NCBI RefSeq assembly: GCF_004342175.1
Contig: NZ_SMAO01000001.1
Location: forward strand, 186,001 to 250,000
Length of the DNA stretch: 64,000 bases
Reading direction: 5' to 3'
Source: Thiobaca trueperi
Lineage (GTDB): Bacteria; Pseudomonadota; Gammaproteobacteria; Chromatiales; Chromatiaceae
Part shown: positions 14,348-24,303 of the stretch, piece after piece
Layout: every line of letters starts with the position of its first letter
How positions within the stretch are numbered: the first letter of the stretch is position 1
Translations under genes and position numbers: made by a program
The notes under the pieces: generated by a model
Seen by the model: only the letters and a program-made list of their open reading frames with translations
Database searches by the model: none
What the model was told of the DNA's origin: nothing

Positions 14348-15409
14348 TTAATCAGACGCCGACAGCCGCACTCCACCCTTGCGCGCACGGATCGCCTGCG
14401 CCAGTTGGTGCACCGCCATCGCGTAGTAGGTGCTGTGGTTGTAACGGGTGATGACATAGAAATTCGGCAGTCCCAGCCAGTATTCGTAACCGCCTTTGGC
14501 GTCCAGTTGCAGCAGGCTGACCTGAGTGACGCCGCCGAGCGAACCGGCTGGCGTGATGCCCTTTGCCGCCAGCTCGTTGACTCCATAGCGAGTGTCGAAG
14601 CCCGTTTTCAGCCGACCGGCATTGGATCCCGGCTGAACCTGCGCCCGTACCGCCACCGCCTGGCCGGCCTGCCAGCCGTGCCCCTTGAAATAATTGGCGA
14701 CGCTGCCGATGGCGTCCGCCGGATCCCAGAGATTGCGATGACCGTCGCCGGTGAGATCCACCGCGTACTTGTGGAAACTCGATGGCATGAATTGCCCCAG
14801 TCCCATGGCCCCGGCGAATGAGCCGCGCGGCTGGAAGGGATCGACACCCTCGTCGCGGGTCATGATGAGATAGGCTTCCAGCTCGCTGGCAAAATAATCG
14901 GCGCGACGGGGATAGGCGAAGGCGAGCGTGGCCAGGGCGTCGATGATGCGCGTTTTGCCGACGAAACCGCCGAAACGGGTCTCGACACCGATGATGGCGA
15001 TCACATATTCAGGCGGCACCCCATAGCGGGACTGGGCCTGCTGAAGCGCCGCCTGATTGCGCTGCCAGAAAGCGACGCCGTTGCCGATGGTGTCATCGGT
15101 CAGGAATTTGGCGCGATAGCGGGTCCAGGCTCCATTCGGCCCCGTGCTCCGGCTCGGAGCCTGCTGATTCATCAGGTCGATGATCGACTGTTTGCGCTGG
15201 GCGCGTGAAATGACGGCGGCCGTTTCGGTGGGATTGAAGCCATGCTGCTGCGCCATCCGCTGCACAAAACGCTTCGCCTCGGGCGAGCCGGCAAAATCGC
15301 CGCTGATCTGGACGTTGATCGCCGCCCCGGAATCCCTGGGCGGATTGGAACTACAGCCCGCCAGAAACAGGAGTTGAATGACAAGGACACAGAGCAAGGG
15401 GGCGCGCAT
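14348..15409 (-). CDS. mltB: Membrane-bound lytic murein transglycosylase B
   Basis: 353-aa lipoprotein. A signal peptide with lipobox LAGC places the lipidated Cys at residue 19. The catalytic domain has GVETRFGGFVG (catalytic Glu about residue 143), AYPRRADYFASELEAYL, GSFAGAMGLGQFMPSS and YAVDLTGDGHRNLWDPADAI, the MltB signatures. It cleaves peptidoglycan between MurNAc and GlcNAc, forming 1,6-anhydroMurNAc, at the inner face of the outer membrane. The C-terminal region (NFYVITRYNHSTYYAMAVHQ) is also typical. Confidence 0.95.
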   Translation of the reverse strand: MRAPLLCVLVIQLLFLAGCSSNPPRDSGAAINVQISGDFAGSPEAKRFVQRMAQQHGFNPTETAAVISRAQRKQSIIDLMNQQAPSRSTGPNGAWTRYRAKFLTDDTIGNGVAFWQRNQAALQQAQSRYGVPPEYVIAIIGVETRFGGFVGKTRIIDALATLAFAYPRRADYFASELEAYLIMTRDEGVDPFQPRGSFAGAMGLGQFMPSSFHKYAVDLTGDGHRNLWDPADAIGSVANYFKGHGWQAGQAVAVRAQVQPGSNAGRLKTGFDTRYGVNELAAKGITPAGSLGGVTQVSLLQLDAKGGYEYWLGLPNFYVITRYNHSTYYAMAVHQLAQAIRARKGGVRLSASD

Positions 15410-15534
15410 GATTCATCTTCGACAATTTGATGAGTTGGACCAATATAGTAAGGCAGATTTTCAAGAGTGCAAACCAAGTGGCTAATCAATCTGCCAATTC
15501 ATCCAATTTTGCCCGGCGGTCCAATGCACCGGTC

Positions 15535-15921
15535 TCAGTCACCAAGGACCATGATGGCGTCCATCTCCACCCCCGCGCCTTTGGGCAGGGCCGCAACCCC
15601 AATGGCGGCGCGAGCCGGATACGGCTCATCGAAATACTCGCTCATGACCTGATTGACCAATGGAAAATGACCGAGATCGGTCAGAAAGACATTGAGTTTG
15701 ACGATGTCAGCCAACCCGCCATTGGCGGCCTGTGCCACCGCGCGCAGATTCTCGACCACACGCCGGATCTGCGCCTCCATATCGCCTGCAACCAGCTCCA
15801 TGGTCTCCGGCACCAATGGAATCTGTCCGGACAGATAAACGGTATTTCCAACCCGGATGGCCTGAGAGTAGGTTCCAATCGCCTGGGGTGCCTGGTCGGT
15901 ACGAATGACATGTCTGGTCAT
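15535..15921 (-). CDS. ridA: RidA family enamine/imine deaminase
   Basis: 128 aa. It hydrolyses reactive 2-aminoacrylate-type enamines and imines formed by PLP enzymes. Motifs: [20 protein letters not shown] near the N-terminus, [29 protein letters not shown] and the C-terminal [20 protein letters not shown], including the substrate-binding Arg and Glu. ATG 15921 is chosen because the family begins here; the frame is open 17 codons further. No operon partner. Confidence 0.95.
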   Translation of the reverse strand: MTRHVIRTDQAPQAIGTYSQAIRVGNTVYLSGQIPLVPETMELVAGDMEAQIRRVVENLRAVAQAANGGLADIVKLNVFLTDLGHFPLVNQVMSEYFDEPYPARAAIGVAALPKGAGVEMDAIMVLGD

Positions 15922-16001
15922 GTGTTTACCTCGTTTTACAGTGGGTTCTTTTTGCTGTCTCAGGCGGGGCATGGCCGGAATAGCGGCCAGGATTCGGCGG
16001 A

Positions 16002-16727
16002 TCAGGGACGGGCGGTGCAGTCGCCATCACGGCACTGCACCCGGATCTCAGAACCCTTCCGGCAAAAGACACGATGGTGCTCCCAACCCTGGCCGCTGGC
16101 CTCCAGTTGAGTCGATCGCTCGGTCAGCTCGCAGCCGCGACTCTGGGCATAACGCTCGGCGGCATAGGCCCAGACGCCGACCGGTTCTGATGTCATCGGG
16201 CCGGTGAGCGGGGCGAGACGTCCCATGTTGACGGCGTCCTGAGCGGAAGACGGCGCGGCCGGGCTGGCGCGCTGCGCGTCCCATCTGGCCCGCAGTGACG
16301 AGAGCGCGTTGGTCAGATTGTCGGCGTAACGTCCCGTGACATCGGTCATCCATTCGGCATCCGTTGCCGGGCTCTCGACCTCCTCGGCACGCAGCGAGAC
16401 CCGGATGCCCGCCGATTCCTCGGCAAAATCAGCGAAGATGCGCAGCAGACGCTGCGCGACCATGACGCCATCGACATCCTCGCCTTCGAGGACCTGCTCG
16501 AACACGGCGGTAGTCGAGGTGACGGATGGAATGCTCCAGCCCCGGCTGGCGGCGATCTCGACGGTGAAGGCGCGGGCATCGCTCAAGGCGGCATCGAAAA
16601 GGAGCACCCCCGGCACCTGTCGGGCCTGCACGGCCGTCAGGTTGAACAACAGCCATCCAGCCGCAAGACAGGGTAACCAGACCGCGCCTGATTGACCCGG
16701 CACGGATCGGCGCGATGGACTGACCAT
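16002..16727 (-). CDS. Secreted protein with C-terminal Cys-containing domain, paralogue of the upstream gene
   Basis: 241 aa from ATG 16727, chosen because it gives a signal-peptide-like start ([20 protein letters not shown], cleavage after the Ala/Gln). Residues about 35-140 form an alpha/beta-looking domain. The last 55 residues ([20 protein letters not shown], then [20 protein letters not shown], ending CTARP) contain four cysteines. The same domain order is found in the adjacent lipoprotein, so the pair arose by tandem duplication. 13 bp separate it from that gene. I do not recognise a named family; a periplasmic envelope role is inferred. Confidence 0.7.
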   Translation of the reverse strand: MVSPSRRSVPGQSGAVWLPCLAAGWLLFNLTAVQARQVPGVLLFDAALSDARAFTVEIAASRGWSIPSVTSTTAVFEQVLEGEDVDGVMVAQRLLRIFADFAEESAGIRVSLRAEEVESPATDAEWMTDVTGRYADNLTNALSSLRARWDAQRASPAAPSSAQDAVNMGRLAPLTGPMTSEPVGVWAYAAERYAQSRGCELTERSTQLEASGQGWEHHRVFCRKGSEIRVQCRDGDCTARP

Positions 16728-16740
16728 CGCGCCACTGAGG

Positions 16741-18057
16741 TTAGAGCAGTCCTTTACAGGTTCCATTCTGACATTTGACCAGAACGCTGTCGGTGCCGGT
16801 ACAGGAGATCTTGTGCACCTCGCCATCCTTGCGCGACTCGATCAACTGCGTGCCCTTGCCCGAGACCTTGCAACCCTTTTGACGCGCATATTTTTCGGCG
16901 GCGGCGCTCCAGTTGGCTTTTTTGGCGGCTGGCGTCGCAGCGGTTGCGGGCTTGGCGGCGGCAGTCTTGGCGGCTGGCGCTTTGGCGACCGTGGCCGGAG
17001 CAGTCGATGCCTTGGCCGCCGGCGTTTTGGCGGTCTGCGTTTTGGCCGCCGGTGCTGATGGTTTGGCTGCCGGCGCCTTGGCCGCTGCCGTTGCGGCAGA
17101 CTTGGTTGCCGGTGTTTTAGCGACCGTTGCCGGAGCCGCCGGAGGCTTGGCAGTCGAGACCTTGACCGCTGATGCCGGAGCCGCCGGTTTGGCCGCCGGG
17201 GCACGAACGGCCGGAAGCGCCATCATGCTCGTCTGCGACGCACGGCTGGCCGGCGTGGTCTGGCTGCGTGACGAACTGGCGTCAACGACCGGCGCCCCAC
17301 CCGATGAGAGTCGGCGCGGCTCCGGCGCCGGGCGGGCGGGTTCAGGTGCGCGCTGCACCGGTTGCGGGGGAGATACCGCCAACGGGACTGGAGGCGTCTG
17401 AGCAATCAGAGCCGGTTGTTGCGCGCTGTCCGTGTCGATCTCCGCTGTCATCTGATTGGCAGCATCCCCATCTGTCGTGGTGCTGGTCATGCCCTTGTCA
17501 TCGCTCCAAGGGTCTTTCCAGCCTCCCTCAGGGGGTGCTGCACGCGCCAGCCGCCCGCGATGCTGAGACCAGGCATCGCGCAGCGAAACCAGCGATTGTG
17601 TCAGGGGCTCGTGGAAGTTATCCGTGTAATCGATGCGTGTCGGCGCCGGCTGGCCAGGCATCTGAGAGACCAATTCAGCCTTGGTCGCGACATTGACCCC
17701 GCCAGACTGATCGATAAAGAAGGAGGTGACTTCCATGAGCGTGCCGGGTGACACGGGGACATTGGACGGGAGCCCTGCCAGCGTGCTCGCGTCGAGCGGA
17801 CGCTGGACGATGAGGCGATCCGGCGTGGATTGGGACATGATCCAGCCTTTGCTGCGCGCCGCACCCATCGCCAGCGCCTTCACCTCGGCAGTGCTTGCGC
17901 CTGACAGCATCATTTGTGGCAGATTGCTGATATCCATCTGCGCGGCCGCCACCGGGGCGGCAGGACTGTCAGGACGGGTCGCCCCCCCTGCACAACCTTC
18001 AAGCAGCGTGCTGATCGCCGCCAGACAACAGACGGAGGCCAATAGACGTACCTTCAC
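16741..18057 (-). CDS. Lipoprotein with Ala/Lys/Pro-rich linker and C-terminal Cys-containing domain
   Basis: 438 aa. Signal peptide with a lipobox ending LLEGC (Cys about residue 22). Residues about 40-170 match the N-terminal domain of the downstream paralogue (AAARSKGW followed by a beta-rich region). Residues about 215-380 are low complexity, dominated by Ala, Lys, Pro and Thr in repeats like AAKTPAAK, probably an extended linker crossing periplasm or cell wall and resembling histone-H1-like tails. The C-terminal domain (AAEKYARQKGCKVSGKGTQL, ISCTGTD, KCQNGTCKGLL) has four Cys. Unrecognised family. Confidence 0.75.
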   Translation of the reverse strand: MKVRLLASVCCLAAISTLLEGCAGGATRPDSPAAPVAAAQMDISNLPQMMLSGASTAEVKALAMGAARSKGWIMSQSTPDRLIVQRPLDASTLAGLPSNVPVSPGTLMEVTSFFIDQSGGVNVATKAELVSQMPGQPAPTRIDYTDNFHEPLTQSLVSLRDAWSQHRGRLARAAPPEGGWKDPWSDDKGMTSTTTDGDAANQMTAEIDTDSAQQPALIAQTPPVPLAVSPPQPVQRAPEPARPAPEPRRLSSGGAPVVDASSSRSQTTPASRASQTSMMALPAVRAPAAKPAAPASAVKVSTAKPPAAPATVAKTPATKSAATAAAKAPAAKPSAPAAKTQTAKTPAAKASTAPATVAKAPAAKTAAAKPATAATPAAKKANWSAAAEKYARQKGCKVSGKGTQLIESRKDGEVHKISCTGTDSVLVKCQNGTCKGLL

Positions 18058-18258
18058 ACCAAAATCCTCTCAACAGAAAACAGATCGCAGAAACGCGCAA
18101 TGAATGCGCGGGATGCTAGCACATAGCGGTCGCGACAGGCGTCCCGACAAAAACATTGAATTGCATTAATAAATCCTTATTATTCAGAATAATCCACTGC
18201 GATATAATCGTGATCCAAACCCAGTGCCGACTGTCTTGCACGCCTTCCGGGAAACGCC

Positions 18259-20916
18259 ATGACTCATCAGCCCGATATCGATCCGCAGGAAACGCAGGAA
18301 TGGCTCGACTCGCTCGACGCCGTGCTGGAAAACGAGGGTATCGAGCGCGCCCATTTTCTGCTGGAGCGCCTGATCGACAAGGCGCGCCGCTCGGGCGCCT
18401 ATCTGCCCTACAGCGCCAAAACCGCCTATCTGAACACCATTCCGGTACAGCGCGAACAGCCCTTTCCAGGCGATCTGGCCATGGAGCGGCGCATCCGTTC
18501 CTTCGCGCGGTGGAACGCGATGGCGATGGTGGTTCAGGCCAACCGGATCGCGTCCGAGCTGGGCGGACACATCGCCAGCTTCGCCTCCTCGGCAACCCTG
18601 GTCGATGTCGCCTATAACCATTTTCTGCATGCGCGCACCCCGGATCACGGCGGCGATCTGGTCTTTTTCCAGGGTCATGCCGCGCCCGGCATCTATGCCC
18701 GCGCCTTTCTCGAAGGTCGTCTCAGCGAGGAGCAGCTCCACAACTTCCGTCAGGAGGTCGATGGCAACGGACTGCCTTCCTATCCGCATCCCTGGCTGAT
18801 GCCCGGCTTCTGGCAGTTCCCGACGGTGTCGATGGGGCTCGGCCCCATCATGGCGATCTATCAGGCGCGTTTCATGCACTATCTGCGTGACCGGGGACTG
18901 GCGGACACCACCGGACGCAAGGTCTGGGCCTTTCTCGGCGACGGCGAGATGGACGAGCCGGAATCGCTCGGCGCCATCTCGCTCGCCGCGCGCGAGCGGC
19001 TGGACAATCTGGTGTTCGTGGTCAACTGCAACCTGCAACGGCTCGACGGCCCGGTGCGCGGCAACGGCAAGATCATCCAGGAACTGGAATCGGTGTTCCG
19101 TGGTGCCGGCTGGAATGTCATCAAGGTCGTCTGGGGGCGCTACTGGGATCCACTCCTGGCGCGTGACAAACAGGGACTGCTGCTCAAACGCATGGAGGAA
19201 TGTCTCGACGGCGATTATCAGGCGTACAAGGCCAAGGGCGGCGCCTACACCCGCGAGCATTTTTTCGGCAAATATCCCGAACTCCGCGACATGGTCGCCA
19301 ACATGAGCGACGACGACATCTGGCGACTCAATCGCGGCGGTCACGATCCCATCAAGATGTTCAACGCCTACGCCGCCGCCATGGCGACCGTCGGCCAGCC
19401 GACCGTGATCCTCGCCAAGACGGTCAAGGGCTACGGCATGGGTGTGGCCGGCGAGGGCATGAACATCACCCACTCGCAGAAGAAAATGGGCGAGGCCCAT
19501 CTCAAGGCGTTCCGCGACCGCTTCAATATTCCCATCTCGGACGACCAGATCGGCGCCGCGCCCTTCTACAAGCCCGACCCCGACAGCGCGGAATGCCGCT
19601 ATCTGCACGCGGCCCGCGAGCGGCTCGGCGGCTTTCTCCCGGCCCGTCACGACGAGGCGCCGCCGCTGGAGATCCCGCCGCTCGCTGCCTTCCACGCCCT
19701 GCTGGAGGGCAGCGGCGACAAGGAGATGTCCACCACCATGGCCTTCGTGCGCCTGCTGACGACCCTCATTCGCGACCCGGCCATCGGTCAATCCGTCGTC
19801 CCCATTGTTCCCGACGAGGCCCGTACCTTCGGCATGGAAGGCATGTTCCGCCAGCTCGGTATCTATGCCTCGCAGGGCCAGCTTTACGAGCCGGTGGACG
19901 CCGATCAGGTGATGTTTTACCGCGAGGACAAAAAGGGCCAGATCCTGGAGGAAGGCATCAACGAGGCCGGCGCCATGTCGTCTTGGATCGCCGCCGCCAC
20001 GGCCTATGCCAATCATGGCCGGAGCATGATCCCCTTTTACATTTATTACTCCATGTTCGGCTTCCAGCGCATCGGTGATCTGGCCTGGGCGGCGGGCGAC
20101 ATGCAGGCGCGGGGCTTTCTCATCGGCGGCACCGCCGGACGCACCACGCTTGCCGGCGAAGGCTTGCAGCATCAGGATGGACACAGCCATATCCTGGCCT
20201 CGACCATCCCCAACTGTGTCGCCTATGACCCCGCCTATGCCTACGAGCTGGCGGTCATCGTCCAGGACGGACTGCGCCGCATGTACCGGGAGAAGGAAAA
20301 CGTCTTCTATTACATCACCACGATGAACGAGAACTATGCCCAGCCGGCAATGCCTGAAGGCAGTCGGGACGGCATCCTCAGAGGACTGTATCCCGTCCAG
20401 CGTCATGGCGAAGAGCATGCTCTGCATGTCCAGTTGCTCGGCGCCGGCACCATCCTGCGCGAGGTGCTCGCCGCCGCCGAACTGCTGGAGCAGGATTTCG
20501 CGGTCGGCTCGACGGTCTGGAGTGTCACCAGTTTCAACGAACTGCGGCGCGAGTGCATCGACGTGGAACGCTGGAACCGTCTGCATCCCGAGCAGACACC
20601 GCGCACCACTTATGTCGAACAGCAGTTGACCGGCACGCGCGGCCCCATCATCGCGGCGACCGACTATATGCGTCTCTATGCCGAGCAGATCCGACCCGCC
20701 GTCCCGCGCCCTTATCTGGTGCTGGGCACCGACGGTTTCGGGCGCAGCGACCGGCGCAGTCAGCTCCGGAAATTCTTCGAGGTCAACCGCTATCACATCG
20801 CCGTCGCCGCGCTCAAGGCGCTCGCCGACGAGGGCGGGATTCCGGCATCGATGGTGACGGAGGCCATCGCCAAATACGGCATCGACCCGGATTTGCCTAA
20901 CCCGACGACGGTTTGA
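18259..20916 (+). CDS. aceE: Pyruvate dehydrogenase E1 component, homodimeric type
   Basis: 885 aa, nearly the length of E. coli AceE (887). Thiamine-diphosphate-dependent E1 that decarboxylates pyruvate and acetylates the lipoyl groups of E2. Visible: NTIPVQREQPFPGD, the ThDP motif GDGEMDEPES continuing to a conserved NCNLQRLDGPVRGN, NITHSQKKMG, and EGLQHQDGHSHILA in the C-terminal half. A 117-residue stretch around HGRSMIPFYIYYSMFGFQR is also typical. First gene of aceE-aceF-lpd. The 195-bp gap to aceF holds REP-like hairpins. Confidence 0.97.
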   Translation: MTHQPDIDPQETQEWLDSLDAVLENEGIERAHFLLERLIDKARRSGAYLPYSAKTAYLNTIPVQREQPFPGDLAMERRIRSFARWNAMAMVVQANRIASELGGHIASFASSATLVDVAYNHFLHARTPDHGGDLVFFQGHAAPGIYARAFLEGRLSEEQLHNFRQEVDGNGLPSYPHPWLMPGFWQFPTVSMGLGPIMAIYQARFMHYLRDRGLADTTGRKVWAFLGDGEMDEPESLGAISLAARERLDNLVFVVNCNLQRLDGPVRGNGKIIQELESVFRGAGWNVIKVVWGRYWDPLLARDKQGLLLKRMEECLDGDYQAYKAKGGAYTREHFFGKYPELRDMVANMSDDDIWRLNRGGHDPIKMFNAYAAAMATVGQPTVILAKTVKGYGMGVAGEGMNITHSQKKMGEAHLKAFRDRFNIPISDDQIGAAPFYKPDPDSAECRYLHAARERLGGFLPARHDEAPPLEIPPLAAFHALLEGSGDKEMSTTMAFVRLLTTLIRDPAIGQSVVPIVPDEARTFGMEGMFRQLGIYASQGQLYEPVDADQVMFYREDKKGQILEEGINEAGAMSSWIAAATAYANHGRSMIPFYIYYSMFGFQRIGDLAWAAGDMQARGFLIGGTAGRTTLAGEGLQHQDGHSHILASTIPNCVAYDPAYAYELAVIVQDGLRRMYREKENVFYYITTMNENYAQPAMPEGSRDGILRGLYPVQRHGEEHALHVQLLGAGTILREVLAAAELLEQDFAVGSTVWSVTSFNELRRECIDVERWNRLHPEQTPRTTYVEQQLTGTRGPIIAATDYMRLYAEQIRPAVPRPYLVLGTDGFGRSDRRSQLRKFFEVNRYHIAVAALKALADEGGIPASMVTEAIAKYGIDPDLPNPTTV

Positions 20917-20936
20917 ACGCCAGTTGGCAGTTCTCT

Positions 20937-21087
20937 GGTCACGAAGCTCCGGCTTCGTGACCTCAGCAATGAAGCTCTGCTTCACGAAACCGCAGCGTCG
21001 AACCTTCGCCTGGATCGATCTGAGCACTCCTCGGATTCTCGAAGCGGAGCTTCATATCACGGGTGACGAAGCCACAGCTTCGTCACC
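20937..21087. repeat. REP-like hairpins between aceE and aceF
   Basis: GGTCACGAAGC (20937-20947) pairs perfectly with GCTTCGTGACC (20952-20962) around TCCG. Near 21063-21087 GTGACGAAGC pairs with GCTTCGTCAC around CACA. A partial hairpin (ATGAAGC..GCTTCA) lies at about 20970-20990. Same family as the cluster at 32983-33338. Within an operon such hairpins can stabilise the upstream mRNA or lower distal expression. Confidence 0.85.
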
Positions 21088-21111
21088 AGCTAAACGCAGG
21101 AGACATCGCGC

Positions 21112-22458
21112 GTGGCCACTCTCGAAGACATCCTCTTGCCCGACATCGGTGACTTCTCCAATGTCGAGATCATCGAGATCCTGGTCGCGCCCGGCGACCG
21201 GATCGAAACCGAACAACCGCTGCTGACCCTGGAGAGCGACAAGGCAACCATCGAGATCCCCGCCCCCCGACCGGGGACCATCCGGACGCTCAAGGTCAGG
21301 GTCGGCGACCGGGTCAGTCAGGGCTCGCCGCTGATGACCATCGAACCGGTCGTGGACAGCGGCGCACCGGTTGTCGATAACCCGCCAGTCGAGACCGCAA
21401 CCCCGCTTGAGGCTGTGGCGGCGCCACCGAGCGAATCAGAACCGCCAGCCGCACTGCGCGCACCCGGCGAGTCCGAACCCAAACCGGCACCGATCCTGCC
21501 GCGCCCGGAAGACATGACCTCCATCGCACGCGGACGCACCCCGCACGCCAGCCCGGCGATCCGTCGCTTCGCGCGCGAACTCGGTGTCGATCTGGCTCAG
21601 GTCACGGGGTCTGGCCCCAAAGGTCGTATCCTCAAAGACGACGTGCAGGGCTTCGTCAAAATGGCGCTGACCCAGGGAACCGGCAGCGCATCGGGCAGCG
21701 CGTCCGCGACCGCCCTCCCCTTCGCGCTCCCGCCAGCACCCGAGGTCGATCACGCCCGCTTCGGCCCGGTCGAGATCCAGGAACTGTCGCGGATCAAAAA
21801 ACTCAGCGGACGCCATCTGCACCGCTGCTGGCTCAGCGTGCCGCATGTCACCCAATTCGACGAGGCCGACATCACCGAGCTGGAAGCCTTCCGCAAGGGT
21901 CAGCAGGAGGCCGCCGCGAGCGAAGGGGTCAAACTCACCTTCCTGCCCTTTCTGCTCAAGGCCGTCGCCACCGCGCTCAACCGCATGCCGATCCTCAAGT
22001 CCTCGTTGACCGCCGATGGCGAGCGCATCGTGCTCAAGCACTTCACCCACATCGGCGTCGCCGTCGATACGCCCAACGGGCTGGTGGTGCCGGTCGTGCG
22101 CGACGTGGACCAGAAGAGCCTTTACGCCCTCGCCCGCGATCTGAGCGATCTCAGCACCAAGGCGCGCGACGGCAAACTGCTGCCGGGCGAGATGCAGGGC
22201 GGCTGCTTCACCGTCTCCAGTCTCGGCGGACTCGGCGGCACCGCCTTCACCCCCATCGTCAACGCCCCCGAGGTCGCCATCCTCGGCGTCTCGCGCTCGT
22301 CGATGAAACCCGTCTGGAACGGCCAGGAATTCGTCCCGCGTCTCATGCTGCCGCTCTCGCTCTCCTACGATCATCGCGTCGTCGATGGCGCCGACGGGGC
22401 GCGTTTCACCAGCCTGCTGGGTGGTCTGCTGGGGGATATCCGACGGTTGCTGCTCTGA
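21112..22458 (+). CDS. aceF: Dihydrolipoamide acetyltransferase E2 of pyruvate dehydrogenase
   Basis: 448 aa starting at GTG 21112 with AGGAG nine bases upstream. Domains in order: one lipoyl domain (lipoylated Lys in LESDKATIEIP, about residue 43), an Ala/Pro-rich linker, the E1/E3-binding domain (HASPAIRRFARELGVDLAQV, GRILKDDV), and the acyltransferase core from about residue 220 with the catalytic SYDHRVVDGADGA near the C-terminus. Only a single lipoyl domain, in contrast to three in E. coli. It transfers the acetyl group to CoA and forms the complex core. Confidence 0.96.
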   Translation: MATLEDILLPDIGDFSNVEIIEILVAPGDRIETEQPLLTLESDKATIEIPAPRPGTIRTLKVRVGDRVSQGSPLMTIEPVVDSGAPVVDNPPVETATPLEAVAAPPSESEPPAALRAPGESEPKPAPILPRPEDMTSIARGRTPHASPAIRRFARELGVDLAQVTGSGPKGRILKDDVQGFVKMALTQGTGSASGSASATALPFALPPAPEVDHARFGPVEIQELSRIKKLSGRHLHRCWLSVPHVTQFDEADITELEAFRKGQQEAAASEGVKLTFLPFLLKAVATALNRMPILKSSLTADGERIVLKHFTHIGVAVDTPNGLVVPVVRDVDQKSLYALARDLSDLSTKARDGKLLPGEMQGGCFTVSSLGGLGGTAFTPIVNAPEVAILGVSRSSMKPVWNGQEFVPRLMLPLSLSYDHRVVDGADGARFTSLLGGLLGDIRRLLL

Positions 22459-22533
22459 AACCGCTGATCGTTTAGCATTGCACTCATCAACAGTCACCCA
22501 GCGTCGATTCAGACCCAGAGAGAAGCAGCACCC

Positions 22534-24237
22534 ATGAGCGAGATGATCGAGGTCAAGATTCCGGACATCGGCGATTTCAAGGACGTGGAAATCATCGAAA
22601 TATTGGTCTCACCCGGCGAGCGGGTGGAAAAGGAGACGCCGCTCATCACGCTGGAGAGCGACAAGGCGACCATGCCGATCCCCTCCCCCAGCGCCGGAAC
22701 CGTCCAGTCGATCATGGTCACTGTGGGCATGAAGGTCTCGCAAGGCGATACGCTCCTGCGTCTGGAGACGGCGGACGCCGCCGGTCCTGCGACAGCGACA
22801 GCAACGCCCGCTGCCCGCGTGACGACCGATGATCTGGTCGCGGAAGTCGTGGTGCTCGGCGCCGGTCCCGGCGGCTACACCGCCGCCTTTCGCGCCGCCG
22901 ATCTGGGCAAGGAGGTGATTCTGATCGAGCGTTATCCCACGCTCGGCGGGGCCTGTCTCAATGTCGGCTGCATCCCCTCCAAGGCACTGCTCCATACCGC
23001 CATGATCATGGAAGAGGTCAAAACGCTCGGCTCCATGGGCGTGACCTACGGCGAGCCCGAGATCGATCTGGACCGGATGCGTGCGGGCAAGGACAAGGTC
23101 GTCGCCCGGCTCACGGGCGGGCTTGCGGCGCTCGCCAAACAGCGCAAGGTCCAGGTGGTTCAGGGCACCGGACGTTTCGAGTCGTCCAATCGTCTCACCG
23201 TCGAGACCCCTGACGGCTCTGTCGGGATTCGCTTCGATCATTGCATCATCGCCTGCGGCTCCTCGCCCATGACCATTCCCGGTTTTCCGCACGAGGATCC
23301 GCGCGTCATGGACTCGACCAATGCCCTCGCCCTGGCTGACATCCCGGCGCGGATGCTCATCGTCGGCGGCGGCATCATCGGTCTGGAGATGGCGAGCGTC
23401 TACAGCGCGCTCGGCTCGCGCATCGACGTGGTCGAGCTGAAGGAGCAACTGATGCCGGGCACGGATCTCGATCTGGTCCGCTGTGTCGAGAAGATCATCA
23501 AGAAACGCTACGACCGGATCATGCTGGAAACCAGGGTCGAGCGCATGAGCGCCGAACCCGACGGCATCCGGGTCGTTTTCACCGGCAAGCATCCCGGCGA
23601 AGAGCTCTACGACAGCGTGCTGGTCGCGGTCGGGCGTCTGCCCAACGGCAAACTCATCCATGCCGAGGCCGCCGGGGTCCAGGTCGATCAGCACGGTTTC
23701 ATCAAGGTCGATGCCCATCAGCGCACCAATGTGCCACATATCTTCGCCATCGGGGATGTGGTCGGCGGTCCCATGCTCGCCCACAAGGCCACCCATGAGG
23801 CCAAGGTCGCCGCCGAGGTCATCGCCGGGCTGCCCACGCGCTTCGATCCGCTCACCATCCCCTCGGTCGCCTACACCGACCCCGAGGTCGCCTGGATGGG
23901 CCTCACCGAGACCAAGGCCAAGGAAAAGGGCATCCCTTACGAGAAAGGCGTCTTTCCCTGGGCCGCCAGCGGACGCGCGCTCGGCATCCACCGCGAAGAG
24001 GGGCTGACCAAGCTGCTCTTCGACCCTGAGACCAAGCGCATTCTGGGTGCTGGCATCGTCGGCCCCAACGCGGGCGAACTCATTGGTGAAACCGTGCTGG
24101 CGCTGGAGATGGGCGCGGACATGGAAGACATCGGACTCACCATCCATCCGCACCCGACCCTCAACGAGACCATCGGGCTGGCGGCTGAAATGGCGCATGG
24201 ATCCATTACGGATCTGATGCCGCCCAGGAAGCATTGA
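22534..24237 (+). CDS. lpdA: Dihydrolipoamide dehydrogenase with N-terminal lipoyl domain
   Basis: 567 aa, about 95 residues longer than ordinary E3 because a lipoyl domain is fused at the N-terminus (IPDIGDFKDVEIIEILV, modified Lys in LESDKAT). Then the FAD-binding VVVLGAGPGGYTAAF, the redox disulfide GGACLNVGCIPSKALL, NAD-binding LIVGGGIIGLEMASVYSALG, and the C-terminal catalytic IHPHPTLNETIG. It reoxidises dihydrolipoamide to NADH. Such fusions are known in several beta- and gammaproteobacteria. Third gene of the pdh operon. Confidence 0.96.
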   Translation: MSEMIEVKIPDIGDFKDVEIIEILVSPGERVEKETPLITLESDKATMPIPSPSAGTVQSIMVTVGMKVSQGDTLLRLETADAAGPATATATPAARVTTDDLVAEVVVLGAGPGGYTAAFRAADLGKEVILIERYPTLGGACLNVGCIPSKALLHTAMIMEEVKTLGSMGVTYGEPEIDLDRMRAGKDKVVARLTGGLAALAKQRKVQVVQGTGRFESSNRLTVETPDGSVGIRFDHCIIACGSSPMTIPGFPHEDPRVMDSTNALALADIPARMLIVGGGIIGLEMASVYSALGSRIDVVELKEQLMPGTDLDLVRCVEKIIKKRYDRIMLETRVERMSAEPDGIRVVFTGKHPGEELYDSVLVAVGRLPNGKLIHAEAAGVQVDQHGFIKVDAHQRTNVPHIFAIGDVVGGPMLAHKATHEAKVAAEVIAGLPTRFDPLTIPSVAYTDPEVAWMGLTETKAKEKGIPYEKGVFPWAASGRALGIHREEGLTKLLFDPETKRILGAGIVGPNAGELIGETVLALEMGADMEDIGLTIHPHPTLNETIGLAAEMAHGSITDLMPPRKH

Positions 24238-24303
24238 TCATCCCGGTTCATGGCCGGCGGATCGGACGCCGGCCAGGATGCGGATATCAGTCCACGGGGA
24301 ATC

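Noticed and set aside
18184-21027. A 947-codon open frame on the minus strand opposite aceE
   Set aside because: It is the antisense shadow of a GC-rich, strongly biased gene; the plus strand encodes a full-length AceE with all motifs, and the antisense product shows no recognisable domain.
22609-24234. A 541-codon minus-strand frame opposite lpdA
   Set aside because: Antisense shadow produced by codon bias of lpdA; no ribosome site and no domain logic.
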